A stretch of 64,000 nucleotides of DNA from Flavitalea plasmicola (GTDB taxonomy: Bacteria; Bacteroidota; Bacteroidia; Chitinophagales; Chitinophagaceae), in contig NZ_JAUOTO010000003.1 of NCBI RefSeq assembly GCF_030546645.1, positions 1,022,956-1,086,955 on the forward strand. The letters run 5' to 3'. Of this stretch, positions 43,410 through 54,100 are shown in pieces; the first letter of the stretch is position 1; every line of letters begins with the position of its first letter. A model generated the notes under the pieces. That model did no database searches. It worked only from the letters and a program-made list of their open reading frames with translations, and was not told the DNA's origin. The position numbers were made by a program, and so were the translations under genes.

Positions 43410-44603
43410 TTATTTCTTCACCGTGAACCGGTATACCGTACTCGTTTTATACTTCGCTCCGGGCTTCAGCTCCGTCGTTGGGAAAGACGGCTCATTGGGC
43501 GAATCAGGATAGTGTTGCGTTTCCAGACAGAAAGCCGTCCGATGATCATCCTTCTTTCCACCCTTCAGAGGATTGCCGCCATTCATAAAATTACCACCAT
43601 AGAATTGGATGGCCGGCTCCATCGTCAGCACTTCCATAAAGATACCGCTCTGATCGCCCAGCACTGTTGCCGCCAGGTTCAGACCCGCGCCTTTATTGGC
43701 ATTCAAAACGAAATTATGGTCATACCCCTTTCCGAATTTCAGTTGCTCATTGTTCGCATCGATCCGCGATCCGATCGCCGTCGGCTGCAGGAAATCAAAA
43801 GGTGTCCCGGCTACAGGTTCCAGCTTGCCCGTGGGTATCAGCGTAGAATCCACCGGGGTATACCGGTCTGCGTTCAGGAAAAGCAGATGATGGTTGATCG
43901 TCCCGCTGCCCTGTCCATTCAGATTGAAATACGTATGGTTCGTCAGGTTCAGCACGGTAGCCTTGTCCGTCGTCGCCTCATAATCTATTTTCAAAGAATT
44001 AGCCGTGTCTCCCGACAACGTATAGGTTACTTTTGCCTGTAGGTTGCCCGGATAGCCCTCTTCCTGGTCCTGAGACAGGTAGGTCAATTCAAGGGTGCTG
44101 TCGTTCAGTTTTTTTGCATCCCAGACATGCGCGCCAAAACCTTTGAGACCGCCATGGAGGTGATTGGCTCCATTGTTGGTGGCCAACTTGTATTCCTTGC
44201 CATTCAGCTTGAATTTTCCTTTAGCGATGCGGTTGCCATAGCGGCCTACAATGGCCCCGAAATAAGTCTCGGGCTGATGGATATATTTACCGATACTGTC
44301 ATATCCCAGCGCCACATCCGTCAAAGTCCCGTTCTTGTCCGGTACCAGCAGGCTGACGACGCGCGCCCCATAATTGGTAATGGCGACGGACGCATTATTC
44401 TTATTCTTTAGTATATACAAGCCCGTTGTCTTACCTTCCAGGCTATCCCTGAAAAGGGCGTTGTCCGGCAATGCGGCGCCGGCGGCAGGACCGGTAGCAG
44501 TGGAGTCACCGGCAGGCTTGTCAGAAGAAGCGTTGTTACCACAGGCCACCAGCAAACAGGTGGCTGCGATGCACGAAAAGGAGGCAAAAGATCTCGTCAT
44601 CAT
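43410..44603 (-). CDS. galM: aldose 1-epimerase, lipoprotein form
   Basis: 397 aa. Lipoprotein signal MMTRSFASFSCIAATCLLVAC, then an Ala/Asp-rich linker, so the enzyme is membrane-anchored outside the cytoplasm, unlike classic GalM. Mutarotase motifs: YGARVVSLLVPDKNG, GRYGNRIAKGKF, NNGANHLHGG, NLTNHTYFNLNG (catalytic His), GYDHNFVL, and FCLETQHYPDSPN with the catalytic Glu. It interconverts the alpha and beta anomers of galactose or glucose. It follows galK by 26 bp and precedes a strong terminator. Confidence 0.92.
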   Translation of the reverse strand: MMTRSFASFSCIAATCLLVACGNNASSDKPAGDSTATGPAAGAALPDNALFRDSLEGKTTGLYILKNKNNASVAITNYGARVVSLLVPDKNGTLTDVALGYDSIGKYIHQPETYFGAIVGRYGNRIAKGKFKLNGKEYKLATNNGANHLHGGLKGFGAHVWDAKKLNDSTLELTYLSQDQEEGYPGNLQAKVTYTLSGDTANSLKIDYEATTDKATVLNLTNHTYFNLNGQGSGTINHHLLFLNADRYTPVDSTLIPTGKLEPVAGTPFDFLQPTAIGSRIDANNEQLKFGKGYDHNFVLNANKGAGLNLAATVLGDQSGIFMEVLTMEPAIQFYGGNFMNGGNPLKGGKKDDHRTAFCLETQHYPDSPNEPSFPTTELKPGAKYKTSTVYRFTVKK

Positions 44604-44629
44604 ATAGCAATAATTGTTTTTGAGATTAT

Positions 44630-45802
44630 TTAGATCAGCGAGGTTCCATTCTCGATCTGTCCGATATACACTTTCAGCTCCTTATTCATCGCCCTGGCAT
44701 AGGCGGGCGTTAGTTCCGCCACCAGCTCATCGATGACGGCTTCACGCACCAGGTTGATGGTGCAGCCGCCAAAGCCTCCTCCCATCATCCGGGCGCCGAT
44801 CACACCCGGCCTGCCCTTCACCTGCTCCACCAGGAAGTCCAGCTCGGGACAGCTGACGGCATACTTACGGCTTAATCCTTCGTGCGTCGCAAACATCTTC
44901 TGGCCGAAAGCTTCAATGTCCCCCTTCTTCAGATCTTCGCCGGCCGCCAGCAACCGTAGGTTTTCCTCCACAACATATTGACAGCGTTGATAAACCAATG
45001 CGTCCGCAGGCGCCACATGTTTGTCCAGCATCTCCAAAGTCGCATCCCGCAGGCTGCGAACCTCCGGATGGTGCGCCCTGATCAAAGCTACACCCGCCTC
45101 GCATTGCTGACGACGCGTATTGTATTCGGAGCTGGCCAGCGAATGCTTCACATTCGTATCCAGTAGAACGATGCGGATGCCATCGGTATTAAAAGGCACA
45201 TATTCATATTCCAAAGACTGGCAATCCAGCCGGATGACATGGTTCCTGCGACCGAACATACTGGCAAACTGGTCCATGATCCCGCATTTCACTCCCACGA
45301 ACTCGTTCTCCGCCTTCTGCGACAATTTTACCATGGTCAGCGGGTCCATTTTCAGACCGAAAAGCTCATTGAGGGAAAAAGCCGTGGCGCATTCCAGGGC
45401 GGCCGATGAGGACATACCCGCCCCCAGGGGAATATCTCCGCCGAAAACACAGTTGAAGCCGCCTACAGGATGTCCAAGGGCCTGCACCTGTTGGACGACT
45501 CCCAGTATATAATCGGGCCAGTGAAGGGAAGTAGGCTCCACCTTGGCTATATCGCCCAGATAGCTGAGCTCAAGATCCTGCGACACGATGTGAATGAGGT
45601 CGTCATCCCGGCGGGATACCGCCATATAGATCGCCTTATTGATGGCGGCAGGCATGACAAACCCGTTGTTATAATCCGTATGCTCGCCGATCAGGTTGAC
45701 CCTGCCGGGAGAACGGATGACCATCGGGTCCGTATTAAAAGTTTCTTTGAATTTCTCTATAATCCTGAAGGACAATGACTTCTCTTGTTGGGTTGCTATC
45801 AT
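44630..45802 (-). CDS. galK: galactokinase
   Basis: 390 aa GHMP kinase, cytosolic. Motifs in order: SPGRVNLIGEHTDYNNGFVMPAAI (galactokinase signature, residues 30-55), GDIPLGAGMSSSAALECA (ATP loop), CGIMDQFASMFGRRNHVIRLDC (catalytic Asp), and GARMMGGGFGGCTINLV near the C terminus. It phosphorylates alpha-D-galactose at C1, the first step of the Leloir pathway. galT and galE are not in the window. It sits 59 bp after the giant VCBS lipoprotein gene and has its own palindromic site upstream, so it may be regulated apart from PUL 2. Confidence 0.95.
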   Translation of the reverse strand: MIATQQEKSLSFRIIEKFKETFNTDPMVIRSPGRVNLIGEHTDYNNGFVMPAAINKAIYMAVSRRDDDLIHIVSQDLELSYLGDIAKVEPTSLHWPDYILGVVQQVQALGHPVGGFNCVFGGDIPLGAGMSSSAALECATAFSLNELFGLKMDPLTMVKLSQKAENEFVGVKCGIMDQFASMFGRRNHVIRLDCQSLEYEYVPFNTDGIRIVLLDTNVKHSLASSEYNTRRQQCEAGVALIRAHHPEVRSLRDATLEMLDKHVAPADALVYQRCQYVVEENLRLLAAGEDLKKGDIEAFGQKMFATHEGLSRKYAVSCPELDFLVEQVKGRPGVIGARMMGGGFGGCTINLVREAVIDELVAELTPAYARAMNKELKVYIGQIENGTSLI

Positions 45803-45821
45803 ATGCGGTCAATCTGCAAGT

Positions 45822-45844
45822 GTCAAAATAACATCTATTTTGAC
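45822..45844. promoter_or_regulatory. palindromic operator candidate upstream of galK
   Basis: GTCAAAATA, ACATC, TATTTTGAC is a perfect 9-bp inverted repeat with a 5-bp centre. It starts 20 bp upstream of the galK ATG and is not followed by a T-tract in the direction of transcription, so a DNA-binding-protein site is more likely than a terminator. Confidence 0.5.
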
Positions 45845-45861
45845 TTAAAATAAAAAAAACT

Positions 45862-48800
45862 TTACCCCTGGGGCCGCCCCGGCATTTTTCCACGGTAAGC
45901 TTTCACCGGCGCCTGGTTGATACCGAAAAGCAATGTGCCTCCCACCCGCACCACCGACCGTACATCCCCCTGGAGATGAAAACCCGACTGGCGCTGAGGG
46001 ATATAGACGAAACCTCCCTTGCCATCTCCCTTTAACAGGCATCCGTAGTTGGCATCGTATTTTCCAAACCGCAGCCGGGCATGGTTGATATTGCCGCAAA
46101 GCAGCAGGTCTTCCTTCCCATCCCCGTCATAATCCAGCACCGTGATCGTCCAGACTGGGGAGAACTGCGCCTGCAGCGGCAGCCGCTCCTCATGCATACG
46201 CCCGTCCTTGCCCGAAGAGAAATAACAGGTCCGCAGACAAGTGGCCTGCAGCTTCCCTGCGCCCTGCAGACCCGCCTCTCCAAAAATATCCTGGATCTTC
46301 GCACCGGCATAGGTCTTATAATCGGGAAAACGTTTGCTCATATTCCCCACCTGCTGCAAAAGCTCGTCCCGCGTAAGAAATGGATAGCTGGTATCCCCGA
46401 TGTAAAAGCATAAAAAAGGATCCATGGTGCCATTCCCGTCAAGGTCCTTATAATACAGCTCGGCCGGATGCTGCTCATCCACCTTGCACTGTGAATTTAA
46501 TCCGAGGTTGCCGGCAACGATATCGGGTTTCCCATCACCATTCAGATCCCCTATCCAAAGCTTATTCCACCATCCGCTGTACGGCCTGTCAAAATAATCC
46601 CGCGTCCTGTTCTCCCATCCCCCCTTGTTCCCGATGAACACGGTGACCGGCATCCATTCTCCCACCACTACCAGGTCCTGTCTCCCATCTCCATTCAGGT
46701 CCGCCCATGCCGCATCCGTGACCATTCCTATCTTCTCCAGCCCCGGCGCTAATTTTTTCACCTGGTTGGTAAAATGCCCCTTTCCATCGTTGATCAACAG
46801 GTAGCTGGCTGGCGTAACAGGATAAAGACCGGGTATCATGCGCCCTCCGACAAAGACATCAGGCCTGCCATCCCCGTTAATGTCCGCCACCCGTACACAG
46901 CTCTTCGATACGCGCATGGAAGGAAGCGTCCCCTCCCGGCTGCGCATAAAATGCCCTCTCCCATCTCCCAGGTACAGCCGGTCCTCCAGCAGGCTGTCGT
47001 TCTCCCGCAAATTATGACAGCCGCCACTGGCCACATACAGGTCCACGTGCCCATCTCCATCCGCGTCCAGGAATGCGGCATCCGCATCCACAGCGGCCTT
47101 GTCGGCCTCCAACGCGGGCTGGGGCAATACGACAAAACTCCCGTTCCGCTGCTGCATATACAGGCTCCCGGCCTGTCCGTTGTCGCCCCCGACAAACACG
47201 TCCTCCAAACCATCCCCGTTCACATCGCCCTTGACAAGACAAGGCCCCGAAAAAGACAATGGATTCACCAGCAGTGGTTGACGCTTGTAATCATTGATGG
47301 CCATTTTCGCGGGCTGATAAGGGACGGGAGAAGCGACCTCATTAAAAAGGACTGGCGCCGGTAAAGGCGCATGAAAGCTGCTTGCGGCATCCTCCTCCCG
47401 TAGCACCAGCGTACGATCTATCGCGACGCCCGTCCTCACCTGCTGCCGGCCCGAAGGCCATACTACCCGCAAAGAATCAACCGATGTATCTTTCCCCAAT
47501 CCGAAATGAAGAACAGGAGACACCGACGACTGATACCCCTGCTGTGGCATCTGCTCGACATACTGCACCTTGCCCGCGTCATATAGGGTCAGCCGCGCGC
47601 CGACGCCCTCCGTATTACCACCCTTCCCTTCCAGCTTCACCTGCAGGTAATGATACCCTCCTGACTGACGGGCCTTGTTCTCATATACGAAAGCGGGTAA
47701 ATTGAGATTGTTCACCACCAGGTCCAGGTCCCCGTCATTGTCCAGGTCCGCCCAGGCAGCGCCATTGCTGTTGGAAGGCTGAAGAATTCCCCAATCCGCA
47801 CTCCTGTCGGAAAAGCTCAGATCCCCGTTGTTATGAAAAAAATAACTGTGTACATTAGACGAAGGCATATGGTCTACTATGTCCAGCACATCCTCCCGCC
47901 GCAACCGGCCCTTGCTTTGGGTATAACCTTCCATGAACTTGATGAAGTCCATATTGGTATAGTCCCGAACATAGCCATTCGTTACAAAAAGGTCTTTCCA
48001 TCCGTCGTTGTCCAGGTCGGCCCATAAAGGCGCCCAGCTCCAGTCCGTATTGGAGATGCCGGCCAGCTGCCCCACTTCGCTGAAATGGCCATTGCCATCG
48101 TTCAGCTGTAGCATATTGCGCATATACTGGTAATAAAAACCACTCCTCAGGTAGAGGTCGAACTTCTCATAGTTGTCCGGAGAGAACAGCAGCTTCTGGC
48201 GACGATTGTCTTCCGGCAGCATGTCCAGGGTAAAAATGTCCGGCAACCCGTCGTTATTTACATCGGCTACATTGTTCCCCATGGAGAACTGGGATATATG
48301 GCCAAAGCCGTCTGTAAGATGATTGACAAATCCGCCTTTGTGATCATTGATATAATAAGCGTCCGGTACGGCATAATCATTGGAAATATAAATGTCCGGC
48401 CATCCATCCCCGTTGATATCCGCAATGCCCGCGCCCAATCCATAGCTGAGCGAGCTGCTGTTGAGCCCCGCGCCAGCCGTTACATCATGAAAACGTCCTC
48501 CGTCGTTCCGGTATAAACGCACCCCGCAAAGGGGGTCCTGCTGCTTAAGGATGGCCGCCGTGCTCACTTCGTTCAGCACGGGCAGGTTGTTCGGATTATG
48601 GTTCAGCAACAACAGGTCCAGGTCTCCATCCCTGTCCTCATCGAAAAAATAAGCCTGCGTCGTGTAAGAAGAGTCCGCCAGCCCGTATTGTTCGGCCTGT
48701 TCACTAAAGCGAGGGACGCCGCCTGCATCATTACCCTGGTTGATGAACAGCTGCTTCATCCTTTTGATGCCGCGTACCTTGCCCGAATAACAGACAAAGA

Positions 48801-49242
48801 TGTCCGGCTTGCCGTCTCCGTTCACATCTGCTATGGCAACACCTGTTTTCCACGGCCCCGGCCTGCCGGCTACACCAGCCCTGTCGGTGATGTCTTCAAA
48901 TTGCAACCGGCCCCGGTTGAGATACAGCTTGTTGTCAGTCATGTTGCCGGTGAAATAAACGTCCTGCAGCCCATCCCCGTTCATGTCACCTACCGCTACT
49001 CCACCTCCGTTGTAGAAATACTCATATAATAATACATTGGTGTTGAGCCCTTCGGTCAGCTGGTTGGAAAAGGTGATATGCGTGCTGTCCGGTGGCAGCA
49101 GCCTGAAAAGGGCATTCCGGCCGGCAGCCTGGGATGTGTTGGAATGGCTGGTGTCAGCCATGTCATCCACGGCTGGATGTCCACAGCTGGTGAAGAAAAT
49201 GCCTGCTCCGAAGAGCAGGCATAAAAATAATGATCTTTTCAT
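45862..49242 (-). CDS. giant VCBS/FG-GAP and ASPIC-UnbV repeat lipoprotein (CRTAC1-like)
   Basis: 1126 aa with lipoprotein signal (MKRSLFLCLLFGAGIFFTSC). It consists of many VCBS/FG-GAP propeller repeats with calcium-binding DxNGDGxxDIFV loops (for example VAIADVNGDGKPDIFV, GIADINGDGWPDIYISN), interrupted at about residues 540-613 by an ASPIC/UnbV domain (NTEGVGARLTLYDAG...LHFGLGKDTSVDSLRVVWPSG), after which a second propeller runs to the end. Such surface lipoproteins often follow SusC/SusD pairs in Chitinophagaceae. Function unproven; a glycan- or glycoprotein-binding surface role is inferred. 28 bp after susD. Confidence 0.88.
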   Translation of the reverse strand: MKRSLFLCLLFGAGIFFTSCGHPAVDDMADTSHSNTSQAAGRNALFRLLPPDSTHITFSNQLTEGLNTNVLLYEYFYNGGGVAVGDMNGDGLQDVYFTGNMTDNKLYLNRGRLQFEDITDRAGVAGRPGPWKTGVAIADVNGDGKPDIFVCYSGKVRGIKRMKQLFINQGNDAGGVPRFSEQAEQYGLADSSYTTQAYFFDEDRDGDLDLLLLNHNPNNLPVLNEVSTAAILKQQDPLCGVRLYRNDGGRFHDVTAGAGLNSSSLSYGLGAGIADINGDGWPDIYISNDYAVPDAYYINDHKGGFVNHLTDGFGHISQFSMGNNVADVNNDGLPDIFTLDMLPEDNRRQKLLFSPDNYEKFDLYLRSGFYYQYMRNMLQLNDGNGHFSEVGQLAGISNTDWSWAPLWADLDNDGWKDLFVTNGYVRDYTNMDFIKFMEGYTQSKGRLRREDVLDIVDHMPSSNVHSYFFHNNGDLSFSDRSADWGILQPSNSNGAAWADLDNDGDLDLVVNNLNLPAFVYENKARQSGGYHYLQVKLEGKGGNTEGVGARLTLYDAGKVQYVEQMPQQGYQSSVSPVLHFGLGKDTSVDSLRVVWPSGRQQVRTGVAIDRTLVLREEDAASSFHAPLPAPVLFNEVASPVPYQPAKMAINDYKRQPLLVNPLSFSGPCLVKGDVNGDGLEDVFVGGDNGQAGSLYMQQRNGSFVVLPQPALEADKAAVDADAAFLDADGDGHVDLYVASGGCHNLRENDSLLEDRLYLGDGRGHFMRSREGTLPSMRVSKSCVRVADINGDGRPDVFVGGRMIPGLYPVTPASYLLINDGKGHFTNQVKKLAPGLEKIGMVTDAAWADLNGDGRQDLVVVGEWMPVTVFIGNKGGWENRTRDYFDRPYSGWWNKLWIGDLNGDGKPDIVAGNLGLNSQCKVDEQHPAELYYKDLDGNGTMDPFLCFYIGDTSYPFLTRDELLQQVGNMSKRFPDYKTYAGAKIQDIFGEAGLQGAGKLQATCLRTCYFSSGKDGRMHEERLPLQAQFSPVWTITVLDYDGDGKEDLLLCGNINHARLRFGKYDANYGCLLKGDGKGGFVYIPQRQSGFHLQGDVRSVVRVGGTLLFGINQAPVKAYRGKMPGRPQG

Positions 49243-49270
49243 CGAAAATTTCCGTGTTTCAATGTTAATA

Positions 49271-51145
49271 TTATTCGTATCCCGGGTTCTGTACCAGTTT
49301 ATTATTTTTGATCATCTCGTCGCGGCTAATGGGCCGGAAATACATTTTATCCACCCACTGCCTGTTCTCCAGGCTATTGTCCACCACGGGCGAATAGGTA
49401 TAATTGTACAGGGTCTCGTCGTGTCTGTAGGGGGAGGGGGCGGTGGCGCCAGATTTGAGCATGCCTGTAACGCTCATGTAAACAAGCTTTCGACCGAGCG
49501 TAGCAGGGGCGATCATCCAGCGGCGCGCGTCATGATAACGCTGCTCCTCATACGCCATCTCGATCCTTCGCTCGTTCCTGTATCGCTGCCGGAGAGAATC
49601 TCCCGTAACAGTAACAGGGATGGCAGGCATTCCTGCCCGGTACCGGATCTTGTTAAGCCAGTTCCGCGCTTCCGGTTCATTGCCCAGCTCGATGTTGGCT
49701 TCCACATAGTTCAGGACGGCCTCGGTATACCGGAAGAAAGGCCAGGGGATATATTGCCGGGTAGTGTTATCTACGATATTCGGATCGGGGTCGATAAATT
49801 TTTTCATATAGTAGCCTGTCCAGCTGCCATTCCAGTTTTCGATGGAGCTCTGCCGCGTATCGAGACCAGGTATCATGCCCGAGGCTACCTGGTAAGACCC
49901 CACCTGTATCTGGTTTACCGGATCCACATTGCCGGAGATTTTGTCCCTGGGTTTCCAACCTGCACCATCATACAGGATAGTGGCATAAAAACGGGGGTCC
50001 CTGTTGACATAGGGGGCAGCTTTTTGGGTGGCATTATTCCAGTCGAACCGGGAACCGTCCATCATTTCATAGTCATCTACCAATTCCTGGATGGGAGAAT
50101 TGCCAGCCCAATTATGGTAGCCGTTCGGCCCGTTGGCCAGACCGACATAGATGCCGGCATATTCGTCCTTATTAGGTGTAAAATCGCGGGTGAACAGAAG
50201 CTCCGAAGCTGCGGTTGCGTCGATGCCAGGAGCCTTGCTACCCCCTCCCATTGCAATGGAAAGATAATTGGCCTGGGCAGCTGCCGAGGTCTCGGGTGCG
50301 CTGAGTCCGAGTTTGTATCCACTCCCCGCATCATCCAGCACCGCCTTGGCTGCATTCATCGCAGCCGTCCACCGGGTGGCAGGATCCGAAGTGGTGTATC
50401 CCAGCAGTTCGGGATGGGCATATGCCCCGATAGTGGCAGAATTGGCCTTAGCCTTCGTCATATCATGCAGGTCGCTGGCCGCATATAGCAGGAGCCGGGA
50501 TTTCAGCGCCAACGCCGCATTGACGGATGCACGGCCGGAGGGCATGGACATGCCTGTCAGCAAGAGCACCGCGCTGTCGCATTCTTTACTGATGAAATTT
50601 ACGCATTCTTCAAAGGTATTCCTGGCGATAGTATAATCCTCGTTCAGGCCATAAGTCTTGGAGATCAGCGGGACACCCCCGTAATATCTCAGAAGCTGGT
50701 GATAGAAATAGCCCCTGAGAAAATGCGCCTCGCCCATCAGCTGCTTCTTTAATGCAGCGTCGCTAAAAGTGGCCACAGGCAGCTGCTCCAGGGCGACATT
50801 GCAGGTACGGATATGGTTATACATATTCGTCCACTCGTAAGTATTATTGGTCCAGCCAAGATTGGAAGGATTTAATGTTCCCTCATTGATAGTATTGATA
50901 CCCCGTCCGGCATGGGTAAACACGGCTTCGTCGCTGAGAGAAGCCAGCATCTGCTCATCAAAACCGCCCATGCCCAGACCGCTGTAGATACCCGTGACGA
51001 ATGCCGTCGATAAGGGACCGTCTGTCCAGGTGGAGGAGGATGGCACTGTAGTCTGGGATTTTGTATCGAGAAAATCCTTTTTGCACGAGAACATGCCTGA
51101 TAAAAGAATAAACAGGCAGAATAGTTTGAATTTTATATTTTTCAT
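49271..51145 (-). CDS. RagB/SusD-family nutrient-binding lipoprotein (PUL 2)
   Basis: 624 aa from the ATG at 51145 (MKNIKFKLFCLFILLSGMFSC); an ATG three codons earlier is also in frame. SusD features: KKDFLDTKSQ after the lipid Cys, MGEAHFLRGYFYHQLLRYYGGVPLI, ALALKSRLLLYAASDLHD, FFRYTEAVLNYVEANIELGNEPEARNWLNKIR, and YRNERRIEMAYEEQRYHDARRW. At over 600 aa it is at the large end of the family and belongs to a different subgroup from SusD of PUL 1. It starts 10 bp after susC and is followed by the VCBS lipoprotein. Confidence 0.95.
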   Translation of the reverse strand: MKNIKFKLFCLFILLSGMFSCKKDFLDTKSQTTVPSSSTWTDGPLSTAFVTGIYSGLGMGGFDEQMLASLSDEAVFTHAGRGINTINEGTLNPSNLGWTNNTYEWTNMYNHIRTCNVALEQLPVATFSDAALKKQLMGEAHFLRGYFYHQLLRYYGGVPLISKTYGLNEDYTIARNTFEECVNFISKECDSAVLLLTGMSMPSGRASVNAALALKSRLLLYAASDLHDMTKAKANSATIGAYAHPELLGYTTSDPATRWTAAMNAAKAVLDDAGSGYKLGLSAPETSAAAQANYLSIAMGGGSKAPGIDATAASELLFTRDFTPNKDEYAGIYVGLANGPNGYHNWAGNSPIQELVDDYEMMDGSRFDWNNATQKAAPYVNRDPRFYATILYDGAGWKPRDKISGNVDPVNQIQVGSYQVASGMIPGLDTRQSSIENWNGSWTGYYMKKFIDPDPNIVDNTTRQYIPWPFFRYTEAVLNYVEANIELGNEPEARNWLNKIRYRAGMPAIPVTVTGDSLRQRYRNERRIEMAYEEQRYHDARRWMIAPATLGRKLVYMSVTGMLKSGATAPSPYRHDETLYNYTYSPVVDNSLENRQWVDKMYFRPISRDEMIKNNKLVQNPGYE

Positions 51146-51155
51146 ATAAATCATT

Positions 51156-54100
51156 TTAGAAAGTTACTCTTACGCCTGTATTTAAAATTCGGGACTGCGG
51201 ATAATACTGGCCGTTGCCGGAAGTGGACTCAGGGTCCCAGATCTTCATTTTATCCCAGGTGAGCAGGTTAAGTCCGCTGACATAGATACGGAGGTTGCTG
51301 ATACCGGCCCTTTTCGAAATACTGCCCAAAGTGTATCCTAATTCGATATTTTTGAGACGGATATAATTGCTGTTGCGAAGGAAGTAAGTGTTGTTGCCCG
51401 CTCCGCCACCCGTATAGTAGGTATCGCCCCTGTTGGCCAGCCGGGGATCCGTGCTGCTGGGATGATCGACAGACCAGCGATGATCATAGCTATACTGGAG
51501 GAAATTGCCGATGTCGCCCGATTCCGTACCAAAGAAGAGGAGACCTCCGGAAGCGCCCTGAAAAAGGATGGAAAGATCGAAGCCTTTGTAGGCCATGTTG
51601 GCAACCAGGCCGCCCGTAAACGTCGGGTCGCGGTTCTTATCCAACCTCTTCTCGTCGTTGCCGTCTATCTTGCCGTCTGGCGGGCCGCCATTGGGGCCTC
51701 CGATGTCCTTGAACTTCATATCACCCGGCCTTAAAGTGCCGGCGAGCGCAGAATAATCCAGGGTCCTGGTGTCGATGTCCTTTTGATCTTTGAATACACC
51801 GTCATATTCGTACGCCAGGAAATTCGGTCCGCTGGTGCCATAGGAATGGCCTGTAGCCAATTGGTATTTTGGCGCCCCTGAGGCCTCATCCCAATAGAGG
51901 ATCTTGTTCTTGGCAAATCCCCCGTTCACACTGACACTGTATTTGAATTCGCCCGCCTGCCCATTGTATCCCAGCTTGAACTCGAATCCCTTGTTCTCCA
52001 GCTTACCCTTGTTCACAGGTGGTAAAAGGCCGCTTATGCCCGAGCTTCCGGGTACGGATCCGGGATGGATCAGCATGTTGTTACGCCGGTTATAGAAATA
52101 ATCCAACTCGAAGAAAATCTTTGAGTTCATCATGCTTCCCTCCAGGCCGATGTCGGAATTCCGCGCCACTTCCCAGGTGAACTGGTCATTGGGGACCACC
52201 GTCTCGGACAAAGTCTTCAGGACCTGGTTATTGATGACCTGAGTCCCTAAACTATATAGAGAAGCAAAAGCGTATTCCTGCAGTGCTCCATTGTAATACA
52301 CCTGGTCATTGCCTAACTGTCCGTAGGAGCCCCGTAATTTAAGATAGTTGATGAGAGGAACAGCCTTAAAGAAGTCTTCATTGGAAATATTCCATCCGGC
52401 CAGCACGCCGGGAAAGAATCCAAACCGCTTCTCCTTCGGAAAGATATAGGAGCCGTCGCTACGCCAGAGGAATTCCAATAAATACTTTTCCTTATAATTG
52501 TAGCCTACACGGCCGAAATAGCTCATCCGGGCCCGCTCATAACCAGCGCCCCCCGTGTTCTGCTGATCCGATCCGCCAGCAAACAACTGGTCGACTGCCG
52601 AAGAAATAAAATAACGGCGGAAGGCATTAAAACCATCGTCGTTCACCGTCTCCTTGGATAGTCCCGCCAGCAGGTTGATGGTATGTGGGCCATAAGTATG
52701 GTCATAGGACAGCAACCCTGTCAGGTTGATGTTCAGTTGATTTTCGTCGAATTGGCTAAGACGGGGATCTGTGAATGTGGATCGCACGGATTTCGTCAGT
52801 AAAGGCGTTTTCCCGTCGGGCTCGTAGGTGGCATGGTCCCAGAAATACAGGTACCAGGGCGTTTCCCATTTCTTACCGCGGGTGATCAGTTTATCCAGCG
52901 CTCCGGAGAGGGTCAGTTTCAGCCCCTCTATCCAGGGGTTGGTAATCTCTACGCGGCCATTGGTCTGGAAATAATCTTTCCATTGCTTATCGTATCCTGT
53001 CTGGTTGGTAGTGATGACGACAGGGTTCTGACCATTTTCAATATCCGGGCCAGGAAGGCCATTGGGCCAAATCTCGGGCTCCGTCGGTTTGCCCCGCATC
53101 AGCATACGGAAGATCGATCCGGCGCTCTGTGTGGGATAGAACCTGTTCTCTTCACGAGCCGTGAGACCAATGCTGGTATTGATGTACTTATTGATCTTCG
53201 CATCCATATTCAGCCGCATATCGTACTGTTTGTACCCGGTGGCTGAATGCTTATAATAACCGTCCTGATCCAGGTAGCCCAGGGAAGCAAGGTAACGTAC
53301 GTTCTCCGATCCGCCATTGATCTGTAGGTTATGCCGAACCTGGGGAGACCAGGTCTTTAACGCGCCTTTAAACCAGTCGGTATTCGGATGTCCCCAGGGA
53401 TCGCTGCCGTCGGCGGTCTTTTTGATATAGTCGGGAGAGTAAGGAGCATTGACCACGACAGCGTTGTCCGTCCGGGTATAGCTTCCTGTGCTTTTAAACG
53501 CTGCCCAGCCGGCCGTCCATTGATCCGCCGGCAAATTATTGAAGAGGGATAGCTCATTATTAACCTCCGCATATTCAGGACCATTCATCAGCTTAGGAAT
53601 GCGCGTAGGCTGGGCCCAGCCATGGTTGAAGTCATACGAAAGCTGGGGCACGCCTGATTTGCCCCGTTTCGTTGTGATGAGGATAACCCCGTTGGCCCCC
53701 CTGACGCCATAAATAGCGGCAGAAGCATCTTTTAGTATGGAGACACTTTCGATATCAGCCGAGTTTATACGATCCAGACCGCCTGCGCGATCCGGGATAC
53801 CGTCGATCACGATCATTGCCCCGCTGTTGCCGATGGTATTGGTGCCACGGATCTGAATGGTCGATCCATCGTAGCCGGGTTCCCCGCTGGACTGAATGGC
53901 GATGACACCCGGCAGCCTGCCCGCCAGGGAGTTAGACAGGTTAACGGTGGGAGACTTTTGCAACTCCGCCCCTTTAACAGTGGCTACCGCCCCCGTAACC
54001 GTCACCTTCTTTTGTGTGGCGTAACCTACAACCACGATATCTTTCAGGGCATTCTCGGAAGCAAGCAACCGGACATCCGCGCTTGTCTTTCCTTTCAATG

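Noticed and set aside
45822-45844. Inverted repeat after the VCBS gene taken as a terminator
   Set aside because: AT-rich stem and no T-run in the direction of transcription; better explained as an operator for galK.
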